A stretch of 64,000 nucleotides of DNA. Source: an uncultured Pelagibacteraceae bacterium (GTDB lineage Bacteria; Pseudomonadota; Alphaproteobacteria; Pelagibacterales; Pelagibacteraceae). Under the pieces are notes generated by a model. The model was not told where the DNA came from. It was given only the letters and a program-made list of their open reading frames with translations, and did no database searches. How positions within the stretch are numbered: position 1 is the first letter of the stretch; every line of letters begins with the position of its first letter. The DNA lies in contig CACJUZ010000001.1 of assembly GCA_902596745.1 (NCBI GenBank), positions 62,001 to 126,000 of the forward strand. The letters run 5' to 3'. Of this stretch, positions 45,373 through 54,063 are shown piece by piece. Position numbers and translations under genes: made by a program.

Positions 45373-46740
45373 ATGAATATAATTATTTGCGGTGCTGGAA
45401 AAGTCGGCTTTTCTATAAGTAAGCAGTTATCTTCCCAAGGACATTCAGTTACTGTTATTGACCAATCTTCAGAAGATATTAAAAAAATAAATGATACCCA
45501 AGACGCAAAGGGTATAGTTGGTAGAGCTTCATTACCATCAGTTTTGGAAAATGCAGGGGCTGAAAATACCGATATGATTATAGCTGTAACTAGAAACGAC
45601 GAAACTAATATGGTGGTTTGTCAATTAGCAAGTTCTTTATTTAATATACAAAAAAAAATAGCGAGAATAAGAACAAAAGATTTTTTAGAGGGTAAATGGA
45701 GTAAACTTTACAACAAATCAAATATTCCTATTGATGTAATTATTTCTCCAGAAAAAGAAGTAGCAAAATCTTTATTTAGAAGACTAGAGGCACCTGGAGC
45801 ACTCGATAATGTACCATTCGCAGGTAATAAAGTAAAAATGCTCGAAATCGCGATTGAAAAATCTTGTCCAATTATCAATATGCCATTAAAAAAATTAACG
45901 GAAAAATTTCCAAATTTTAAAGCTAATATAGTCGGTTTGGTAAGAAATGGAAAATTTCAGTTTTTGAAGAAAGACGATAAGTTAATAGAAGGGGACAATG
46001 TATATGTTGTCGTTAGCAGTGATCAATTAAACGAAATTTTAAAAGCTTTTGGACATGAAGAGAAAACTTCTAAAAAAATTTTAATTATCGGGGGAGGAAA
46101 TATTGGTCTTCATTTAGCAAAAATGGTTGAGGAAAATTTTGAAGGCGCAAGAATTAAAATTATAGAAAAGAATAAAACTAGAGCGGAGGAAATAGCCGCA
46201 GAGCTAACCTCCTCAATTGTAATTAATGGAGATGCTCTTGATGAAGAAATATTGAAAGAGGCAAATCTTGAAGAGTCCGAAACAGTTCTTGCTCTAACAA
46301 ATGATGATGAAAATAATATTATGGCATGCGTATTAGCAGAAAAAGCTGGTCAAACAAAGAGAACTATAGCAATAGTAAATAAATCGAATTACAGTTTGTT
46401 ACAAAGCTCTCTAAATATTGATGATTTAGTAGACCCTCGAATGACTACAGTTTCCAGAATAATGGAACATGTTCATAGAGGTACTATAGCAACGGTTTAT
46501 TCTTTACTTGACGGTGATTATGAATTTATTGAAGCAAAAGTTCTTGAAAAATCAGAACTTTTAAATAAATCAATTAAAGAAAGTAACCTTCCAGATAACA
46601 CTAGGATAGGTGCAGTTGTAAGAGGAAAGCAAGTTTTAATCCCCAGAAGTGACTTTGTATTTGAAAAAGACGATCTGGTAGTCCTACTAGTGAGCAGGGA
46701 TCAACTAAAAGAAATTGAAAATCTATTTAGTATAATTTAG
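45373..46740 (+). CDS. trkA: Trk system potassium uptake regulator TrkA
   Basis: Cytoplasmic gating subunit of TrkH-type K+ channels, 455 aa. Two RCK halves are visible: IIICGAGKVGFSISKQLSSQ at the N-terminus and ILIIGGGNIGLHLAKMVEE from residue 236. Each has a Rossmann NAD site and is followed by a TrkA_C segment. ntrYX-trkA is a common alphaproteobacterial order; hfq and hflX, which often follow, are replaced here by a polysaccharide locus on the other strand. It overlaps the end of galE by 18 nt. Confidence 0.95.
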   Translation: MNIIICGAGKVGFSISKQLSSQGHSVTVIDQSSEDIKKINDTQDAKGIVGRASLPSVLENAGAENTDMIIAVTRNDETNMVVCQLASSLFNIQKKIARIRTKDFLEGKWSKLYNKSNIPIDVIISPEKEVAKSLFRRLEAPGALDNVPFAGNKVKMLEIAIEKSCPIINMPLKKLTEKFPNFKANIVGLVRNGKFQFLKKDDKLIEGDNVYVVVSSDQLNEILKAFGHEEKTSKKILIIGGGNIGLHLAKMVEENFEGARIKIIEKNKTRAEEIAAELTSSIVINGDALDEEILKEANLEESETVLALTNDDENNIMACVLAEKAGQTKRTIAIVNKSNYSLLQSSLNIDDLVDPRMTTVSRIMEHVHRGTIATVYSLLDGDYEFIEAKVLEKSELLNKSIKESNLPDNTRIGAVVRGKQVLIPRSDFVFEKDDLVVLLVSRDQLKEIENLFSII

Positions 46741-47700
46741 TTTTCTCTCCCAATTAATACAACTTTTCACAATTAAATTTAGACTGTTTTTTTTTGGTTT
46801 CCAATTAATAAATTTTTTTATTTTGGATATATTTGCAACAATCTGTTCCATATCACCTTTTCTTTTTTTTTTAATATAAATATTAAATCTCTTTTTTGAT
46901 TGTTTTTGAAATTCTTTTATAGCCTCTAAAACTGATATGCCTCTTCCATACCCACAATTTAAAGTTATAGACTTTTTATCTTTATTAATCTTATTTAAAA
47001 CTAGTATATGGATTTTTGCAATATCAGAAACATGTATATAGTCTCTAATACAGGTTTTATCTTTGGTACGATAATCATTTCCATAAATATTTATTTTCGG
47101 GTTTTTTTTTAATGAAGCAATCGATAAATTTTTGAATAATTGATCCCCTCTTGATATTTGCCCAATTTTTTTACTTTTACTTGCACCAGCTACATTAAAA
47201 TATCTTAAAATTGCATAATTAATTTTATTCTTAAATGTTGTTTGAATTAATTTTTCGCCTGAAAATTTAGTCTTTCCGTAAATACTTTTAGGTTGCACTT
47301 TTGAATTTTCATTAACTAATTTTAACTTATCTTTATACACAGCGCATGTAGAAGAAAAAATTAGATTTTTAACTTTATTTTTCTTACAACACTGAACAAT
47401 ATTTTTCGTTCCCAAAACATTGTTTAAATAGTATTTTTTTGGTTTTTTTTGACTCTCACCTACACTTAAGCACGCAGCCAAATGTATTACTGAAGATATT
47501 TTATTTTTAATAAATATTTTATTAAGTTTTTTTAAATTTTTAATATCACAAAGAAAAAATTTAGCCTTTTTATGTAATAATTTTCTATAACCTGTAGAGA
47601 GATTATCAACAACTATTACTTTTTTTTTCATAACTAAAAGTTGTTCAACAATATGACTTCCAATATAGCCTGCACCACCTGTTACCAAAATATTTCCCAT
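46723..47700 (-). CDS. galE: UDP-glucose 4-epimerase
   Basis: Extended short-chain dehydrogenase that interconverts UDP-glucose and UDP-galactose, 325 aa. NAD motif GGAGYIGSHIVEQLL at the N-terminus, IHLAACLSVGES, and the catalytic pair in YGKTKFSGE are visible. TCIRDYIHVSDIAKIH is diagnostic of GalE. The neighbouring glf gene uses UDP-galactopyranose, so the pair should feed galactofuranose synthesis. Confidence 0.92.
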   Translation of the reverse strand: MGNILVTGGAGYIGSHIVEQLLVMKKKVIVVDNLSTGYRKLLHKKAKFFLCDIKNLKKLNKIFIKNKISSVIHLAACLSVGESQKKPKKYYLNNVLGTKNIVQCCKKNKVKNLIFSSTCAVYKDKLKLVNENSKVQPKSIYGKTKFSGEKLIQTTFKNKINYAILRYFNVAGASKSKKIGQISRGDQLFKNLSIASLKKNPKINIYGNDYRTKDKTCIRDYIHVSDIAKIHILVLNKINKDKKSITLNCGYGRGISVLEAIKEFQKQSKKRFNIYIKKKRKGDMEQIVANISKIKKFINWKPKKNSLNLIVKSCINWERKLNYTK

Positions 47701-47703
47701 TTA

Positions 47704-48840
47704 CTAACCGTATTTTATTTTAAGTCTTTTGAATAAATTAAGGGCTGCCTCAATTACTTCATCCATATTTAAATATCTGTAACTTGCCAATCTTCCCTCA
47801 AAATAAATATTTTCTTTCTCTAATTTGCCTATTAATTTTTTATATTTCTTAAATAAATTCGTATTTTTTTTGTTATTAATAGGGTAGTAAGGATCACCTT
47901 TAGATTTTGGAAATTCATATGAAATAGTAGAAAATTTAGATTTTTGCTTAGTAACATGTTTAATTTCAACTTTTCTAGTAAATTTATTTTCATTTGGGAA
48001 ATTTATTTGTACGCACTCTTGAACTTTTTCTTTTTTATAAGTTTTGAATTTGAAATCTAAAGATCTCCAGTCTAGTCGACCATATTTAAAGTTAAAAAAA
48101 ACATCTGGCGGACCAGTGTAAATAGTTGCTAAATTTGGTTTGATATTTTTTTTTATTTTTTCATATGAGGTATCAAGCAATATTTCTATTTTTTTATCTT
48201 TAGTCATATTTTTAAAAAGATTTGTATAACCTTTTTTTGGCATGACTTTAAGCTTTTGGTTTACATAATATGGATTTCGATTAAATCGAATTGGCAATCT
48301 ACCCACCACACTTTTATTTAGATTTCTTGGATGAATGCCCCATTGTTTTATCGTATAATTTTTGTAAAAATTTTCATAAATTTCTTTTCCTAATTTTGAT
48401 AAAATATAATCTTCACTATTTTTAATTTTTTTCTTTTTAATTTTCAAAGTTTCAATAAATTTTCTTGCTTGATTTTTATTTTGAAATTTTTTATTAAAAA
48501 ATTTTTCAATAGTATTTAAATTTATAGGTATCGGGTATAATTGTCCTTTTACATAAGATTTTACGATGTAATTTCCTTTAATCCATTTTGTAAATTTACT
48601 AACATAATTAAAAATTCGCTTTTTTTTAAATCTCATATAATGTGGCCCATATTTATGTATTCTTAAACCTTTCTTATTTATTTCATCGTAACAGTTACCT
48701 GCAATATGATTTCTTTTTTCTACAATTAACGAAGACCATTTTTTTATTTTTGCTGCCCTTTCAGCAATTACGCATCCTACAGGTCCAGCACCAACAATTA
48801 ACAAATCTGGATTTTTATTTTTTATTTTTTTTAATTTCAT
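47704..48840 (-). CDS. glf: UDP-galactopyranose mutase
   Basis: Flavoenzyme that converts UDP-galactopyranose to UDP-galactofuranose, 378 aa. FAD motif LLIVGAGPVGCVIAERAA, then HIAGNCYDEINKKGLRIHKYGPHY, and a C-terminal YEGRLASYRYLNMDEVIEAA-like block (FEGRLASYRYLNMD) are conserved. It lies 3 nt from galE and overlaps the membrane glycosyltransferase gene by 4 nt. It points to a galactofuranose-containing surface glycan. Confidence 0.93.
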   Translation of the reverse strand: MKLKKIKNKNPDLLIVGAGPVGCVIAERAAKIKKWSSLIVEKRNHIAGNCYDEINKKGLRIHKYGPHYMRFKKKRIFNYVSKFTKWIKGNYIVKSYVKGQLYPIPINLNTIEKFFNKKFQNKNQARKFIETLKIKKKKIKNSEDYILSKLGKEIYENFYKNYTIKQWGIHPRNLNKSVVGRLPIRFNRNPYYVNQKLKVMPKKGYTNLFKNMTKDKKIEILLDTSYEKIKKNIKPNLATIYTGPPDVFFNFKYGRLDWRSLDFKFKTYKKEKVQECVQINFPNENKFTRKVEIKHVTKQKSKFSTISYEFPKSKGDPYYPINNKKNTNLFKKYKKLIGKLEKENIYFEGRLASYRYLNMDEVIEAALNLFKRLKIKYG

Positions 48841-50393
48841 TTATTTTTCTTTATAGCTGATAAAACCAAACCATTTCTTTTTACTTCAGCAACATTTTCA
48901 AAATTAAATTCATCATAACAATTTGAAATACTTTTATTTTTCTCAGAATACAACGTCCTATTTGTCATAATAAGATAATTAGCGGTGTTAATATCCACAT
49001 ATTCAACATTTTTGTACCTTTGTTTCATATAAAATTTTGCTACGTATGAATTTACTCCACAAACAGAAAAAAATATTTTTTCATCTTTTAAATTTGAAGA
49101 AAGTATTAATTCCTTTAAACTTACTGACCAATAATCATTCTCAAATTTTTGATATCTTTTTTCAACACTTCCCGAAAAATAATTCAAAAATGTATAATGG
49201 TAGGGAGTAATTTTAATAAAATTTAGAAGATGAAAAGCAAATAACCCGAACAAAATAAATTTTAGTGATTTATTAATTAAATTTTTTTCATTCATTATAG
49301 AATAAAAAGTAATAGCAGGAATAATTACTAAATAAGGTGTTGACCACAAAAAAAGCCTAAGTCCATCATAAATAGGATAAATAATAAAAACTAAAATAAG
49401 ATTTGGAAATACTAATACTAAAATCAGTAAAAAAATTTTTAATAAAAATTTATCGAATTCTTTGTTTAATTTTTTAAATTTAAAAATAATTATAGGACAA
49501 GACACGATATATAAAAAAATAATAAATTCCGGCAATTTATAGAGATAATTTATTAATAAATATAAATTAGATACATCACCCGAAAATGTATAATTTCCAT
49601 TTGTCAAATTAAAAGGCCAGCCAACATCTAATGAAAAAGTATCTAATAAAAATTTAAAGGGGAGTATGAAAATATCATTATGAGTATCAACCCAAAATAA
49701 TACTAAAATTAAATAAAAAAAAATGATGAATATCGTAAAATCGATAACTAACTCGTGAATTTTTCTATTTTTGAAATAAATAAGACAAAATAAAAATATA
49801 ATTAAAGCAGGTATTAAGGAACCTAGAAATAAAAGTTGGATACCTGTGCCGGTTGCAGACAAAATTGAAATTTTTAATAAAATTATTACTCTATTTCGAA
49901 AATCAAAGTTTTTTTTTAAATATTTTATTAAGTAATAAATAATCCATATATGGGAAAATGTAATAATTATATCTTTATTGTTTATAGCTAAATGTCCAAA
50001 AAAAAAGGGAACAAAAAATAAAAATACAGCTGAAGTTTTTGCTATAAACTTATTAAATATTTTTTTTGTAATTTGATAAAGACCGACTAAAACCATCAAT
50101 CCAAAGAATGAATTAATAATATGATTTATTTCTACACTAAATTTTTCAGGCACAACTTGACTTAACAAACTTGATAAAGACCAGTAAATTGTAGAAAATC
50201 TAAATTTTTGATCAAAATTTTCCTCGATAGATCCGAAAGATAAAAGATAATTTAAATTAATCTCTCCAATCTTATGATAGTACTTTTCATCCCAAGACAT
50301 ACCAATAACCACTGCACAATAAAGAACATAAGTTAATAATAAGATTTTGATATAAATTTCATTCTTAGATAAAAATTTGGAAAATTTATTCAA
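48837..50393 (-). CDS. GT-C fold membrane glycosyltransferase-like protein
   Basis: A 518-residue protein with about ten or more hydrophobic helices. The first periplasmic loop has MSWDEKYYH near residue 33, the acidic pair placed as in GT-C enzymes (GT39/GT83 type) that use polyprenyl-phosphate sugars. A soluble C-terminal stretch of about 100 residues follows the last helix (residues 385-400). Overlap with glf suggests it adds a sugar to the same glycan. The exact substrate cannot be read. Confidence 0.7.
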   Translation of the reverse strand: MNKFSKFLSKNEIYIKILLLTYVLYCAVVIGMSWDEKYYHKIGEINLNYLLSFGSIEENFDQKFRFSTIYWSLSSLLSQVVPEKFSVEINHIINSFFGLMVLVGLYQITKKIFNKFIAKTSAVFLFFVPFFFGHLAINNKDIIITFSHIWIIYYLIKYLKKNFDFRNRVIILLKISILSATGTGIQLLFLGSLIPALIIFLFCLIYFKNRKIHELVIDFTIFIIFFYLILVLFWVDTHNDIFILPFKFLLDTFSLDVGWPFNLTNGNYTFSGDVSNLYLLINYLYKLPEFIIFLYIVSCPIIIFKFKKLNKEFDKFLLKIFLLILVLVFPNLILVFIIYPIYDGLRLFLWSTPYLVIIPAITFYSIMNEKNLINKSLKFILFGLFAFHLLNFIKITPYHYTFLNYFSGSVEKRYQKFENDYWSVSLKELILSSNLKDEKIFFSVCGVNSYVAKFYMKQRYKNVEYVDINTANYLIMTNRTLYSEKNKSISNCYDEFNFENVAEVKRNGLVLSAIKKNK

Positions 50394-50402
50394 TGTAAAA
50401 TC

Positions 50403-50681
50403 TTAATTCAATTCAGATGAAATTTTTTCGATAAATTTTTTAATAAGTAAAGCGTCCTCTTCAGATAGAATTTTGTCTTTTTCTAACCCACTTTTAAGTT
50501 CCGATCTGACTTTATCTTTAATCATTTCAGCAGTCTCTCTATCTAAACTTGATAGCTTATTTAAAAAATCTAATTTATCTGACAAAAAAACGTTATAAAA
50601 AACATTAATAATAATAATAATAGAAAAAGTAATTGCAATTAATTTGACAAAGAATATTTTTAAATTGCTTTCAGACTTCAT
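50403..50681 (-). CDS. Small single-helix membrane protein, unknown
   Basis: Using the ATG at 50681 gives 92 residues; a TTG at 50705 is in frame but would put the start within 11 bases of the divergent gene. One hydrophobic helix (residues 9-28) is followed by a charged, helix-rich region (LSSLDRETAEMIKDKVRSEL and onward). I do not recognise the family. It sits 9 nt upstream of the GT-C gene on the same strand, so it may be an accessory protein. Confidence 0.6.
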   Translation of the reverse strand: MKSESNLKIFFVKLIAITFSIIIIINVFYNVFLSDKLDFLNKLSSLDRETAEMIKDKVRSELKSGLEKDKILSEEDALLIKKFIEKISSELN

Positions 50682-50715
50682 GATCTTATAATTATACTGA
50701 TACAATTAAAATTCA

Positions 50716-51471
50716 ATGAAAAATTTACCTAATATAGATATAATTATACCAAATTATAATAAAGGCAATTATTTAAAAGAGTGTTTAGACTCAGTTTTAA
50801 ACCAAACATATAAAAATTGGAGAGTATTTTTGATAGACGACTGTTCTACCGATACCTCTAAACATATTTTAGAAGAATATAAAAAAATTGAAAAAATTAA
50901 AGTTATACTTTTGAGCAAAAACTTTGGCCCGTCTTATTGTAGAAACTATGGCATTAAAAATTCTAATGGTGAATATATTGCATTTTTAGACTCAGATGAT
51001 TTTTGGCCTCCAAATAAATTAGAAGTACAAATTAAAGAGATGTTAAATAATAACTATGATTTTTCCTACACCGACTTTAAATATTTTTTTAACAACAATA
51101 AAAATAATATAAAGGTTACAAATTTACCGAAAATTTATGACTATAAAAAATTTATTTACAAATCTACAATGAGCACATCCTCAGTTTTGATTAAAAGATC
51201 GATAATTAATGAAATTTATTTTAAAGAAGTTGCTCATGAAGACTTTCTATTTAAATGTGAATTACTAAAAAATGAAAATCTGTCATTTAAAACTTTTAAC
51301 ACATTTGTTTATTATCGAATAAACAAAAACAACAGATCATCAAATAAAATTTCAAATATAATAAATTTATGGAAAATAAATAAAACACATAATAACTTGA
51401 ATACATTAGAAAACTTAAAATCAGTCGTATCAATTATTTTAAATTCATTAATAATTTATGGATGGAAATAA
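50716..51471 (+). CDS. Family 2 glycosyltransferase
   Basis: GT-A fold glycosyltransferase of 251 residues. DIIIPNYNKGNYLKECLDSVL opens with the nucleotide-binding strand (split as IIIPNYNKG and ECLDSVLNQTY). FLIDDCSTDTS and the DXD-type metal site FLDSDDFW near residue 95 follow. An acceptor-site Glu/Asp is present in EVAHEDFLFKCEL-like KEVAHEDFLFKC. It is divergent from the - strand glycan genes. The donor sugar is unknown. Confidence 0.88.
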   Translation: MKNLPNIDIIIPNYNKGNYLKECLDSVLNQTYKNWRVFLIDDCSTDTSKHILEEYKKIEKIKVILLSKNFGPSYCRNYGIKNSNGEYIAFLDSDDFWPPNKLEVQIKEMLNNNYDFSYTDFKYFFNNNKNNIKVTNLPKIYDYKKFIYKSTMSTSSVLIKRSIINEIYFKEVAHEDFLFKCELLKNENLSFKTFNTFVYYRINKNNRSSNKISNIINLWKINKTHNNLNTLENLKSVVSIILNSLIIYGWK

Positions 51472-52567
51472 AAATAAAATGCATGCAAAAAACAAAAAAA
51501 TTATATTAAAAAAAAAAACAAAAATTTATATACTTGCACCCGCTAATACATTTACTGGAGGACCTGAATGTTTGCACCAATTAGCCTATTATATACGTAA
51601 AATTTATAAAGTTAATACTCTTATTTACTATTTACCAAACGATATAAAAAATCCAGTACATAAAAATTTTAAACATTATAAAATTAATTATGCAAATTTT
51701 ATCGAAGATCAAAAAGAAAATATATTAATTATGCCTGAACATTTTATGTATCTAAGATATGGTTTAAAATATAATAATATTCAAAAAATAATTTGGTGGT
51801 TGAGTATAGATAATTACTTTGGTTACAAATTTCGTTATGAAAACAACAAAGTTTTAAGATCACTTATTAAAATCCCGTTTAATATCATAAATAATTTTAA
51901 TAAATTAACAAATTATTATTTTGGAGTGTTTACATATCAAGATTATTTAAAAATTTTTTATACATTTTTTAATTTAAATCAACAGAAGGAAATAAATCAA
52001 GCATCTTCACATCTGATGCAATCTTATTATGCATATGATTACTTAAAAGATAAAATTAAAAAAAATTTATTTTTTTTATTTGATTTCCAAAATAAAAAAA
52101 TTCTAAAAAATTATAAGAATAAAAAAAAAAAAGAAGATTTAATCTGTTTTTCACATAAAAGTAATGAATTTATTCAAATATTAAAAAAAAATTCAAATAA
52201 AAAATTTATCGAATTAAAAGGCTTAACCTCTAATCAATTGATTAAAATTATGAGCAAAACAAAAGTTTATATTGATTTTGGTTATCATCCTGGAAAAGAT
52301 AAGATGCCTAGAGAAGCTACTCTTTTTGACAATTGTATCCTAACTAATTTTAAAGGAAGTGCTAAAAATAAATACGATATTCCAATAAATAAAAAATTTA
52401 AATTTAATCAAAAATATAGTGAATTAAATAAAATTAATATTACAATTTCAAATTTATTAAAAAATTATAATAATGAAATAAAAAAATTTTCTAGATACAA
52501 AAGAAAAATTTTAAATGAGGAAAGGGTATTTAAAAAACAATTGTTAAAAATATTTCGATTGTCATAA
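51458..52567 (+). CDS. Probable GT-B type glycosyltransferase
   Basis: A 369-residue protein. The glycine-rich start YILAPANTFTGGPECLHQLA resembles the N-terminal loop of GT4-like enzymes, and a C-terminal GYHPGKDKMPREATLFDNC segment holds an acidic site where GT4 enzymes bind the nucleotide sugar. Overall similarity is weak. It overlaps the GT2 gene by 14 nt; an internal ATG at 51479 would remove the overlap. It is the last polysaccharide gene before the island boundary. Confidence 0.6.
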   Translation: MDGNKNKMHAKNKKIILKKKTKIYILAPANTFTGGPECLHQLAYYIRKIYKVNTLIYYLPNDIKNPVHKNFKHYKINYANFIEDQKENILIMPEHFMYLRYGLKYNNIQKIIWWLSIDNYFGYKFRYENNKVLRSLIKIPFNIINNFNKLTNYYFGVFTYQDYLKIFYTFFNLNQQKEINQASSHLMQSYYAYDYLKDKIKKNLFFLFDFQNKKILKNYKNKKKKEDLICFSHKSNEFIQILKKNSNKKFIELKGLTSNQLIKIMSKTKVYIDFGYHPGKDKMPREATLFDNCILTNFKGSAKNKYDIPINKKFKFNQKYSELNKINITISNLLKNYNNEIKKFSRYKRKILNEERVFKKQLLKIFRLS

Positions 52568-52572
52568 TTTTT

Positions 52573-52620
52573 TGGTGCTCTCACACGGACTCGAACTGCT
52601 AACCTATTGATTACAAATCT
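52573..52620 (-). other. 3' remnant of a tRNA-Thr (UGU), possible attachment site
   Basis: On the - strand this reads as the 3' part of a tRNA: anticodon loop TTTGTAA (anticodon TGT), GGTTAGCAG, T-loop TTCGAGT, then acceptor strand and CCA. No matching 5' acceptor (GCTCTCA) or D-arm lies in the following bases, and the T-stem has a mismatch. It is therefore a decayed fragment and not a working tRNA. Such 3' fragments are commonly left where islands integrate at tRNA genes, and it lies exactly between the glycan genes and the repeat-rich island. Confidence 0.6.
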
Positions 52621-52655
52621 TCAAGTAAGGTACATTATTCTTTCTATTATCATTG

Positions 52656-52742
52656 ATAATAAAGGATGATGGAGTCATCGGTCAAGAAGTTTAATCTCGG
52701 ACACCACATAGACACCACAAAGAATTTATTTATAATAGTGAG
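52656..52742 (+). repeat. R1 repeat, copy 1: promoter module of the exported family
   Basis: This 87-base element matches 53977-54063 at 84 positions with no gaps. It contains a direct repeat of GACACCAC (52700-52707 and 52711-52718, 11-base period). A -35 TAGACA (52709-52714) and a -10 TATAAT (52731-52736) are separated by 16 bases, and the ATG of the next gene lies 6 bases after the -10. That layout predicts a leaderless mRNA. Confidence 0.8.
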
Positions 52743-53345
52743 ATGAAAAAACTTTTAGTTATTATAATTCTTAGCTTATTTTTTTCTTCATCCCAAGCAG
52801 ATGATGTTAGAGACTTTCAGATAGGTAATTTTTCATTAAATGAAAGTCTATTAGACAATTTTACAAAAGAGAAATTAATTAGTAATTGGGAATATCAAAA
52901 AAAAACATATACTTTTAATAGCAACAAGTATTACAAGATAGTTTTTAATGATAAAAAAAAGTACAAACCATACGACCAAATAATTTTATATACTCTTAGA
53001 TCAGATGAGTTATTTAAAATAAAATCAATAACAGGCATTAGATCATCAATGGATATACAAAAATGTCGTAAAGAAAAAATATCTATTTCAGATGATTTTA
53101 CTAAATTATTTCCTAATTCTTCCAAACAAACATATGGTCCAATAAAAAAAACAAGTGACCCAACAGGAAAGAGTTTTGAAGATGGTATTTACTTTGTTTT
53201 AAATAATGGCGACCAAGCAGGTATATCCTGTATAGATTACGGAAAAGAATTTTTAAAAAAATATTCTTATTCCAGCGACCATATGCAAATATTTTTAGAT
53301 ACAAAAAAATATGCTACATGGCTACAAACAGAAGCGTGGAAGTAA
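52743..53345 (+). CDS. Exported small protein, island paralogue family, member A
   Basis: Member of an unrecognised family with at least seven copies in this window. It has 200 residues; the signal peptide is residues 1-19, cut after SSQA before DDVRDFQIG. Family marks are a DxRDFQI start of the mature protein, Cys in DIQKCRKEK, a TGKS segment and a second Cys in ISCIDYGK. Two conserved cysteines suggest one disulfide in the periplasm. The signal-peptide DNA is more diverged here than in copies B, C, E and G. Expressed from an R1 module. Function unknown. Confidence 0.8.
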   Translation: MKKLLVIIILSLFFSSSQADDVRDFQIGNFSLNESLLDNFTKEKLISNWEYQKKTYTFNSNKYYKIVFNDKKKYKPYDQIILYTLRSDELFKIKSITGIRSSMDIQKCRKEKISISDDFTKLFPNSSKQTYGPIKKTSDPTGKSFEDGIYFVLNNGDQAGISCIDYGKEFLKKYSYSSDHMQIFLDTKKYATWLQTEAWK

Positions 53346-53392
53346 ATGTATTTAACTTATCAAACATTAATAAAATCTTATAACTTTATAAT

Positions 53393-53980
53393 ATGAAAAA
53401 ACTTTTAGCTATCATCATTTTAAGTTTATGCTTCATGAGCCCATCCCAGGCAGAAGATATTAAAGACTTTGAAATTGATGGAATGAGTGTGAATGTCAGT
53501 TTACTAGAATATTTTGATAAAAGTTATATTAAAAAAAATAAAATATTTTACGAACAGGCAAAAGGTAATAAGGAGTATGCTAAACTTGAGTTAGTAAAAT
53601 CCTCAATTTATGAAGAAGCTGTGATAACTTTTAAAAATGATCAAACATTCAAAATTGTAGCTGTTGAAGGTTTCATTTTATATGAGAATGATATTAAATC
53701 CTGTTTATCTAGAAGAGAGAAGGTGATTAAAGAATTATCTGAAATGTTTAAAAATAAAATGCAGTGGGATTTTGGTAAGGAAAAACATTTTGCAGATAAT
53801 AATTCATATACTTATACTTATGTTATAGGGTTTGGGAGTAAGGCTGAATTATCCACGCGATACTATGATGCAATTACAATTTCATGTTACGATTGGTCGA
53901 AAAAACTTCCATATGATGACTCATTTAGATTATCAATCAGGACTAAAGAACTTAATCAATGGTTGTATAGATTAAAATAA
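53393..53980 (+). CDS. Exported small protein, island paralogue family, member B
   Basis: A family member of 195 residues with a signal peptide (residues 1-20, ending PSQA) and mature start EDIKDFEIDGMS. The conserved cysteines lie in KSCLSRREK and ISCYDWSKK. The DKSGKS-like segment is not preserved (FADNNS instead). It lacks an R1 or R2 module; the likely -10 is TATAAC at 53379-53384, 8 bases before the ATG. Its stop codon lies inside the second R1 copy, so A and B together are flanked by R1 repeats. Confidence 0.78.
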   Translation: MKKLLAIIILSLCFMSPSQAEDIKDFEIDGMSVNVSLLEYFDKSYIKKNKIFYEQAKGNKEYAKLELVKSSIYEEAVITFKNDQTFKIVAVEGFILYENDIKSCLSRREKVIKELSEMFKNKMQWDFGKEKHFADNNSYTYTYVIGFGSKAELSTRYYDAITISCYDWSKKLPYDDSFRLSIRTKELNQWLYRLK

Positions 53981-54063
53981 TAAAGGATGATGGAGTCATC
54001 GGTCAAGAAGTTTAATCTCAGACACTACATAGACACCACAATGAATTTATTTATAATAGTGAG
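53977..54063 (+). repeat. R1 repeat, copy 2: promoter module
   Basis: Second full R1 copy, offset by exactly 1321 bases from the first and differing at three positions. The -35 TAGACA is at 54030-54035, the -10 TATAAT at 54052-54057, and the ATG at 54064. The left end overlaps the stop codon of member B, so the repeat junction falls inside a gene end. Confidence 0.8.

Noticed and set aside
52573-52660. Functional tRNA-Thr gene
   Set aside because: The 5' acceptor strand and D-arm cannot be found and the anticodon and T-stems are imperfect.
52656-54063. R1 copies as a CRISPR or IS terminal repeat
   Set aside because: Only two full copies 1321 bases apart, in direct orientation, with no transposase between. 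Promoter content explains them better.
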